Positions 5,420 to 9,700 of a stretch of 9,700 bases of DNA are shown one piece after another. The notes under the pieces are model-generated. The model worked only from the letters and a program-made list of their open reading frames with translations, was not told where the DNA came from and ran no database searches. Each line of letters opens with the position of its first letter. Within the stretch, counting starts at the first letter, position 1. Location: contig DFYA01000060.1 in the NCBI GenBank assembly GCA_002382525.1, positions 34,240 through 43,939 on the forward strand. The letters run 5' to 3'. The translations under genes and the position numbers were made by a program. Source of the stretch: Opitutaceae bacterium UBA4094 (GTDB lineage: Bacteria > Verrucomicrobiota > Verrucomicrobiia > Opitutales > Opitutaceae).

Positions 5420-6610
5420 TTAGGCGGTGAGTTCGACGTGCGGGTCGATGTCGGCGTCGTAGTCGATCCCGGGGAGGCCGAAGCCGAAGAGCTTCAGAAA
5501 CTCGCTGCGATAACCGGCGATGTCGGTGAGCGCGTCGAGGTTCTCGGTGCCGACCTCGGGCCAGATCTTGGTGACGGCTTGTTGCACATCGGGCTCCATC
5601 TCCCAGTCGTCGATACGCACGCGTCCGGCTTCGTCGAAGTCGAGGCCTTTGCCGCCATACATCTGTGTGCGGAAAAGGCGGTCGATTTGCTCGACGCAAC
5701 CCTCGTGCGTGCCCTTTTCCTTCATGATCTTGTAGAGGATCGAAATGTAGAGAGGGACCACCGGGATGGCGGAGCTCGCCTGCGTGACGAGCGCCTTGTT
5801 GACGGAGATAAAGGCGCGTCCGTAGCCGTTGCAGCGGAGGGTGGCATTGATGGACTTGGCCGCGCGTTCGAGATCGTTTTTCGCGAGGCCGATGGTGCCA
5901 TTTTTGTAGATGGGCCAGGTGACCTCGGGTCCGATGTAGGAGTAGGCGACGGAAGTGGCGCCAGGGGCGAGGAGTTTGGCCTCGTCGAGGGCGTTGATCC
6001 ACATCTCCCAATCTTCTCCGCCCATGACGGCGGCAGTATCGGCGACCTCGGCCTCGTTCGCCGGATCAATGGTGATGTTCGAGACGACGCCCTTGTCGGT
6101 GTCGACGGTCTTGTTGGTGTAGGATTGGCCGACGGGCTTCAGGCAGGACTTGTGGACGACACCGGTCTTGGGGTGCGTGCGGCGAGGGGAGGCGAGGGAA
6201 TAGATGACGAGGTCGACTTGGCCGAGGTCGCGTTTGATCGCGGCGAGCACGTCCGTCTTGAGCTGGTCGGAGAAGGCGTCGCCGTTGAAGTTTTTGACGT
6301 AGAGGCCGGCCTTTTGCGCGGCGGTGGTGAACGCGGCCGTGTTATACCAGCCGGGGGTCGCGGTCTTGTCGGGGTCGGACGGGCGCTCAAAGAAAACGCC
6401 GATGGTCGCGGCGCCGGAACCGAACGCGGCGGCGATGCGCGAGGCGAGTCCGTAGCCGGTGGAGGAGCCGATCACGAGGACCTTCTTGGGGCCGTTGGCG
6501 ACCGGGCCTTTGGCCTTTACGTAATCAATCCATTCCTGGACGTGCGCGGCGCAGCCGGCGGGATGAGCGGTGACACAGACAAATCCACGGACTTTGGGTT
6601 TGATGACCAT
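5420..6610 (-). CDS. fabV: trans-2-enoyl-CoA/ACP reductase (NADH), FabV/TER family
   Basis: This enzyme reduces trans-2-enoyl thioesters to acyl thioesters with NADH. In FabV-type bacteria this is the last step of each fatty-acid elongation cycle and replaces FabI; related TER enzymes make butyryl-CoA. The 396 residues match the family length. The cofactor loop is GSSTGYGLASR at 48-58. The catalytic pair is Tyr-x8-Lys, Y235 and K244, in the signature TWPIYKNGTIGLAK; this longer spacing separates FabV from FabI. FFERPSDPDKTATPGWYN at 73-90, with an acidic residue after the second strand, fits NADH preference. The first ATG (6610) gives the typical MVIKPKVRGFVCVTAHP start. The 5' side is the AT-rich TTTTTAATTAT directly before ATG with no Shine-Dalgarno. 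A dedicated terminator follows, so it is probably monocistronic. Which thioester is used in vivo cannot be told. Confidence 0.97.
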   Translation of the reverse strand: MVIKPKVRGFVCVTAHPAGCAAHVQEWIDYVKAKGPVANGPKKVLVIGSSTGYGLASRIAAAFGSGAATIGVFFERPSDPDKTATPGWYNTAAFTTAAQKAGLYVKNFNGDAFSDQLKTDVLAAIKRDLGQVDLVIYSLASPRRTHPKTGVVHKSCLKPVGQSYTNKTVDTDKGVVSNITIDPANEAEVADTAAVMGGEDWEMWINALDEAKLLAPGATSVAYSYIGPEVTWPIYKNGTIGLAKNDLERAAKSINATLRCNGYGRAFISVNKALVTQASSAIPVVPLYISILYKIMKEKGTHEGCVEQIDRLFRTQMYGGKGLDFDEAGRVRIDDWEMEPDVQQAVTKIWPEVGTENLDALTDIAGYRSEFLKLFGFGLPGIDYDADIDPHVELTA

Positions 6611-6703
6611 ATAATTAAAAACGGGGAGGTTCCGGGGTCACAGGGCGCGGGGCAAGGCTAGAGTCGGACGGGAGCGAAAGGGCGGAATTCGGAGGAGTTG
6701 CCC

Positions 6704-6728
6704 ACGGAACACACGGAACACACGGAAG
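6704..6728. repeat. short tandem repeat, 9-bp unit ACGGAACAC
   Basis: Two full copies of ACGGAACAC (6704-6712, 6713-6721) and a partial third (6722-6728) stand head to tail. They lie in the 253-nt spacer (6611-6863) between fabV and the anti-sigma gene, which holds no plausible ORF. TCGGAGGAG occurs on both sides (6689-6697 and 6732-6740), forming a short direct repeat around the array. Confidence 0.7.
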
Positions 6729-6760
6729 AAATCGGAGGAGGATGAGGCTTCGGATTCTTT

Positions 6761-6787
6761 AACCACGAAACACACTAATACACGAAA
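6761..6787. repeat. CACGAAACACACTAATACACGAAA-type degenerate repeat
   Basis: A- and C-rich repetition of the core ACACGAAA: CCACGAAACACA at 6763-6774, then TACACGAAA at 6779-6787. It resembles the ACGGAACAC repeat 35 nt away (CACGAAACAC against CACGGAACAC). I recall similar strings as dispersed intergenic elements in Verrucomicrobiota genomes; that is recollection, not a search. Confidence 0.5.
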
Positions 6788-6814
6788 AGGGGGCAGGGAG
6801 TGAGGATCGCCGGG

Positions 6815-6850
6815 GCCGCTTAGGATTTAAGCCGCTGGGATTTAGGATTT
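6815..6850. repeat. direct repeat GCCGCTtaGGATTTA / GCCGCTgGGATTTA plus partial third copy
   Basis: GCCGCT-TA-GGATTTA (6815-6829) recurs as GCCGCT-G-GGATTTA (6831-6844), and GGATTT appears a third time at 6845-6850. The array ends 13 nt before the stop codon of the anti-sigma gene. No hairpin with a T-tract is evident here, so I see no intrinsic terminator for the sigma/anti-sigma transcript. Confidence 0.6.
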
Positions 6851-6863
6851 CGGATCGGCAACG

Positions 6864-7709
6864 TCAGTTGCTGATCAGCATCATCGGGCCTTCGGCCTTG
6901 GGGACGCCGCCTTTGCGTTCGAGCGACACGGCAAAGGTCTGGGCGAGCGCCACGTTCTGCGTGGGCTTGAATTTCACGCGGGCTTCGCCGGTGGCCGGAT
7001 CCACCGTGAACACGCCGCCATCGACCGGGATGGGATACTGCGGGTCGATGACCCAGAGTTGATAATCTTTGTCGCGGTCCAGCGGCGGCAGTTTGGAAAC
7101 GATGAGCACGCCTTGCTGGCTCTCCGGGTTCCACACGGCGACGGCGCGGGCTTGCGGGGAGTTGTCGGCAAGTGAGGTGAGCGCGGAAATTTTGAGTCGG
7201 TCGATGTCAGCTTGCGCGCGGAGGTCGGCGGCGAGGCGCTCAGTCGAGGCGATTCGGTCGATCTGAGCGCGGGAGAGGATACGTTCGGCTTCGAGCAGGT
7301 TTTTCAGTGTGCCGGCTTCAAGGCGGGCAACGCGTTCGGCTTCGAGGACTGATTGGAGTTCTCCGCGCACGTTGAAGCTTTTTCCGGCGAAGAAGATCGC
7401 CGCGAAAAAGAAACACGCGGCGGCGGCCCAACCTAACCAAGACGGGAGGGCGAAGGGAATGACGACGCCACGATCGGCGCGCGGGCGCGGCACGGCGGAA
7501 TTGAGAATGCGGGCGCGGAGCGCGGGCGAGGGTGCGGGCGCGACGGGCAGGGCGTAGGCGAGCGTGCTTGCGGTGGCGCGAAGGGAATCGACGAGGCGGC
7601 GGAGTTCCGGATCCCGGGGGAGCGCGGCCTCGAACGCGGCGAGTTCCTCGCCCTCAAGCAGGTCGAAGGCGTAGAGCGCGGCGAGCTCTTCTTGGCGTTC
7701 GGCGATCAT
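6864..7709 (-). CDS. RskA-family transmembrane anti-sigma factor
   Basis: This is predicted to hold the neighbouring ECF sigma factor inactive at the inner membrane until an envelope signal releases it. The 281-residue protein has a cytoplasmic N-terminal sigma-binding domain (5-70, EELAALYAFDLLEGEELAAFE). It lacks the His/Cys zinc motif of ZAS anti-sigma factors, as is usual for RskA. One membrane helix follows at about 90-109 (WLGWAAAACFFFAAIFFAG). A long heptad-like helix at about 113-172, probably a coiled coil, links it to the periplasmic RskA domain at 185-281 (YQLWVIDPQYPIPVDGGVF, then FAVSLERKGGVPKAEGP). The start at 7709 overlaps the sigma gene's stop as ATGA, which argues for translational coupling and a 1:1 ratio. 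The frame runs on upstream to 8060, but that lies entirely within the sigma gene and is a shadow. Substrate signal unknown. Confidence 0.92.
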   Translation of the reverse strand: MIAERQEELAALYAFDLLEGEELAAFEAALPRDPELRRLVDSLRATASTLAYALPVAPAPSPALRARILNSAVPRPRADRGVVIPFALPSWLGWAAAACFFFAAIFFAGKSFNVRGELQSVLEAERVARLEAGTLKNLLEAERILSRAQIDRIASTERLAADLRAQADIDRLKISALTSLADNSPQARAVAVWNPESQQGVLIVSKLPPLDRDKDYQLWVIDPQYPIPVDGGVFTVDPATGEARVKFKPTQNVALAQTFAVSLERKGGVPKAEGPMMLISN

Positions 7710-8323
7710 AGCTGCGAGGCGAGCGTGTCGCGGAGCTTGAGGAGGCCGCGACGGATGCGGGCTTTGACGGTGCCGAGCGGTTGCGAAAGTTTTTCGGCGA
7801 TTTCGTGTTGGGTGAGCCCACCGAAATACGCGAGGTGCAGCGCGTCGCGTTGGTCTCCGGGAAGGGTGGCGAGGGCGCGACGGACGGCGGTAGCTTTTTC
7901 TTTGAGCCAGAGGTGGCCAGCGGAGTCGGTGCCGTCGGCGCCGGAGTTGGCTTCGTCGTAACCGAGATCGGCGGGCGCGGCTTGGTCGAGGAGTTCGGCG
8001 CGGCGGGCGCGGGAGCGGAGGCGGTCGATGGCGCGATTGCGCACGAGCGTGGCGGCCCAAGAAAAGGCGTGTCCGCGCGACGAATCGAAGCCGGAGGCTT
8101 TTTGCCAGATGGTCACGAAGACGTCATGGAGGACGTCTTCGGACTCGGCGGGGTCGCGGAGAATGGTGCACGCGAGGGCGTGAAGCGGGCGGACCCAGCG
8201 GTCGTAGAGTTCGCCGAGGGCAGCTTGTTCGCCCTCGCCTGCTTGGCGCAGGAGGCGAGCGTCGTGCGCGTGGCGGGCATCCTCGGACTCGGCCGCGGCG
8301 TCGATGGACGACGATTCGCTCAT
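7706..8323 (-). CDS. ECF-type RNA polymerase sigma factor (SigK-like, sigma-70 family)
   Basis: This alternative sigma factor directs RNA polymerase to a stress or envelope regulon. With the ATG at 8323 it has 205 residues, a normal ECF length. Region 2 spans about 33-104 (AALGELYDRW, then SEDVLHDVFVTIWQKA, then FSWAATLVRNRAIDRLRSR, the core-binding and -10 recognition part). Region 4 spans about 146-203 (LATLPGDQRDALHLAYFGGL, then TQHEIAEKLSQPLGTVKARI, the -35 recognition helix-turn-helix). The GTG at 8416 would add 31 residues of Arg/Pro-rich sequence with no counterpart in the family, so I prefer the ATG. The gene is followed directly by its RskA-type anti-sigma factor, sharing ATGA. The pairing is the classic arrangement of SigK/RskA and similar groups. 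Target genes are not visible beyond a possible autoregulatory site upstream. Confidence 0.95.
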   Translation of the reverse strand: MSESSSIDAAAESEDARHAHDARLLRQAGEGEQAALGELYDRWVRPLHALACTILRDPAESEDVLHDVFVTIWQKASGFDSSRGHAFSWAATLVRNRAIDRLRSRARRAELLDQAAPADLGYDEANSGADGTDSAGHLWLKEKATAVRRALATLPGDQRDALHLAYFGGLTQHEIAEKLSQPLGTVKARIRRGLLKLRDTLASQL

Positions 8324-8443
8324 GCGGCGGAGGTGACGGACACGGTGAGGCTCGAACCGGTCCGGGGAGGCGTCGGCGGCGAAGCGGGCAAACGCTGGAG
8401 GTGAGAGGGTGAGCACTTCATGGTTACAACGTGCGGGGTGGCG

Positions 8444-8469
8444 AACGGGATGCAGTGAGTCAGGTTTTG
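8444..8469 (-). promoter_or_regulatory. possible ECF-type autoregulatory promoter of the sigma/anti-sigma operon
   Basis: On the - strand CAAAAC (8469-8464) is followed after exactly 16 nt by CGTT (8447-8444). This is the general AAC-N16-CGT form of many ECF promoters. It lies in the 160-nt gap between the rsmB stop and the sigma start, which would leave a leader of about 115 nt. Such short motifs arise by chance, so this is only a candidate. Confidence 0.2.
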
Positions 8470-8483
8470 GCGCGGGCTAGCAA

Positions 8484-9680
8484 CTAGGAATTGGCGCGCA
8501 GGACGGCGACAAAGTAGCCGTCGGTGTTGTGATCGGAGGGAAGCAACGTGCGCGAGGGCGCCGCGAGCGTGAAGGTGGGATGGCTGCTGAGGAAGGCCGT
8601 GACCACGTCGTCGTTTTCGTGGTGGCTGAGCGAGCAGGTCGCGTAAACGAGCTGGCCGCCGGGGCTCACGAGCGGTGCGTAGCGGTGGAGCAGGTCGCGT
8701 TGCAAGGCAGCGGCGTCGGCGATGGTCTGCGGGGTGGTGCACCACTTGAGGTGCGGGGCGCGGCGCCAGGTGCCGCTGCCGCTGCACGGCGCGTCGATCA
8801 AGACGCCGTCGTAGCGACCCGAAGGCGCGGCGGAGAGAATGCGGATGTTGGCGATGCGGGCGCGGGCGGCGCGGGAGCCGAGTTCGTCGAGAGCAGAGGC
8901 GCGGATGTCGTGCGCGTCCACGCGTCCGGAGGTGCCGAGCAGGCGGGCGAGTTGCAGGGTTTTGCCGCCGGCGCCGGCGCAGGCATCGAGCCAGTGACCG
9001 GTGGGCGCGTGCGGTAGTTGGCCGAGGAGGAGTTGCGAGCCGAGGTCTTGGATCTCGATCAAGCCGCGGGCGTAGGCGTCGGTCGTCGTGAGGTCGGCCT
9101 CGGCGAGGACTTCGAGGGCGGCGGGCAGGGAGGGCGCGGGTCGGACGGACCAACCGCGACCGGCGAACTCGGCGAGCACGGGCGCGGGGTCGTCGGTTTG
9201 CAGGCGAACCCAAAGCGGGGCGCGGGTGTGGAGCGCGTCGAGCGCGGGCGGCAAGCAGGCGACGGGGCAGTGTTCGGCAAACCACGCGGGCAGGAGCACG
9301 GCGGGATCGGCGGCAAGCTGTCGTGCTTTTTCGGATACGGAAGTGGGCGTCTCGGACGGCCAGCCTGCGGTCCAGTGTTCGCGGAAAGCGCGGGTCGCGG
9401 GTGTTTCGGCGGCGAGCCAGGCGGTGGCGCGAATGGCGTCGTCGGGCAAGGCGGCGAGGCGCGCGTCGATCCATGGCAAGTGGCGCAACGCGGTGTAGAG
9501 AAGTTCCCGATACAGGCGGCGGTCGCGGCTGCCGAACCGCTTTTCGCGGGCAAGGAGTTGTTGCAAGCGCGACGGGAGGTTGCGGTCGGTGGCGACGTGC
9601 GGGCGCAGTGCGGCGAAGAGAGAGAGGAAGACCCGACCTTGACTGGCGGCGGGAGACGGGCGGGCGGCGAGATCGGACAT
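8484..9680 (-). CDS. rsmB: RsmB-type 16S rRNA (cytosine-5) methyltransferase, NOL1/NOP2/Sun family
   Basis: This is a SAM-dependent enzyme that methylates C5 of a cytosine in 16S rRNA (C967 in E. coli for RsmB) during small-subunit maturation. The 398-residue product has an N-terminal NusB-like helical region (about 14-100, with LPSRLQQLLAREKRFGSRDR and RLYRELLYTALRHLPWIDAR). Next comes a spacer with IEIQDLGSQLL at 208-218, then the catalytic Rossmann domain. SAM motif I is LDACAGAGGKT at 231-241. Motif IV is DAPCSGSGTWRR at 296-307 with Cys299. Motif VI is YATCSL at 346-351 with the nucleophile Cys349. Both catalytic cysteines of the family are present. The region between the N-terminal and catalytic parts is divergent, so target position is an inference. 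The ATG at 9680 has no Shine-Dalgarno. Confidence 0.92.
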   Translation of the reverse strand: MSDLAARPSPAASQGRVFLSLFAALRPHVATDRNLPSRLQQLLAREKRFGSRDRRLYRELLYTALRHLPWIDARLAALPDDAIRATAWLAAETPATRAFREHWTAGWPSETPTSVSEKARQLAADPAVLLPAWFAEHCPVACLPPALDALHTRAPLWVRLQTDDPAPVLAEFAGRGWSVRPAPSLPAALEVLAEADLTTTDAYARGLIEIQDLGSQLLLGQLPHAPTGHWLDACAGAGGKTLQLARLLGTSGRVDAHDIRASALDELGSRAARARIANIRILSAAPSGRYDGVLIDAPCSGSGTWRRAPHLKWCTTPQTIADAAALQRDLLHRYAPLVSPGGQLVYATCSLSHHENDDVVTAFLSSHPTFTLAAPSRTLLPSDHNTDGYFVAVLRANS

Positions 9681-9700
9681 GAAAGGCGTGGGCGGGCGGG

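Noticed and set aside
6611..6660. Possible fabV promoter GTGACC-N16-TTTAAT on the - strand
   Set aside because: The -10 match is good, but it would put the transcription start on or after the ATG at 6610; spacing does not give a sensible mRNA start for this ATG.
5129..6661. 510-codon open frame on the + strand
   Set aside because: It is antisense to fabV, whose Tyr-x8-Lys and cofactor motifs are unmistakable. The translation is low-complexity Gly/Val/Asp/Glu sequence, a high-GC shadow.
6704..6850. CRISPR-like array in the fabV/anti-sigma spacer
   Set aside because: Units are 9-15 bp, directly adjacent and degenerate, with no regular spacers and no cas genes in the window.
7710..8060. N-terminal extension of the anti-sigma frame
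   Set aside because: The extra 117 residues are Arg/Pro/His-rich and lie wholly inside the sigma factor gene. The ATGA overlap start at 7709 matches RskA N-termini.
7781..8404. 207-codon open frame on the + strand over the sigma factor gene
   Set aside because: It mirrors the ECF sigma coding sequence and has no recognisable domain or start signal.
8320..9474. 384-codon - strand frame over rsmB
   Set aside because: It is a very Arg/Pro-rich shadow in another frame of the RsmB gene, which has all methyltransferase motifs.

Overview
This is a high-GC bacterial window with twelve protein-coding genes. Two lie on the + strand at the left edge and ten on the - strand. I see no tRNA, rRNA, CRISPR array, transposase or phage gene. 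The gene content, the near absence of Shine-Dalgarno sequences, and short ACGGAACAC / CACGAAACAC-type intergenic repeats make me think of the Verrucomicrobiota (Opitutaceae-like). That placement is inference from composition and memory, not a search result.

Layout: (1) Positions 1-673 are the 3' half of ahcY (S-adenosylhomocysteine hydrolase), closed by a strong intrinsic terminator. (2) Positions 866-1597 encode a Tat-exported LysM plus zinc amidase (cell-wall hydrolase). (3) From 1722 everything is on the - strand. Reading in the direction of transcription from the right edge, the order is: an RsmB-type 16S rRNA m5C methyltransferase (9680-8484); an ECF sigma factor (8323-7706) with an ATGA overlap to its RskA-type membrane anti-sigma factor (7709-6864); a 253-bp repeat-bearing spacer; trans-2-enoyl-CoA reductase FabV (6610-5420) with its own terminator; a small secreted protein (5344-5036); a 175-aa protein with an apparent internal duplication (4994-4467); a terminator-like hairpin; a 124-aa two-helix membrane protein (4414-4040); a spacer with a wide inverted repeat; a 282-aa two-helix membrane protein with a proline-rich tail (3952-3104); an aldo/keto reductase (3049-2066); and an 84-aa hypothetical protein (1976-1722).

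Functionally this is mostly chromosomal housekeeping: the SAM cycle, rRNA methylation, acyl chain reduction and wall remodelling. The recognisable regulatory unit is the sigma/anti-sigma pair, which would relay an envelope signal to RNA polymerase. The least explained part is 3104-5344, four unrecognised envelope-type or unassigned proteins in a row. I do not see convincing evidence of a defence island or other dramatic new system. The observations most worth a second look are the duplicated module in the 175-aa protein, the inverted repeat at 3971-4035, the absence of Shine-Dalgarno sequences, and the spacer repeats at 6704-6850.
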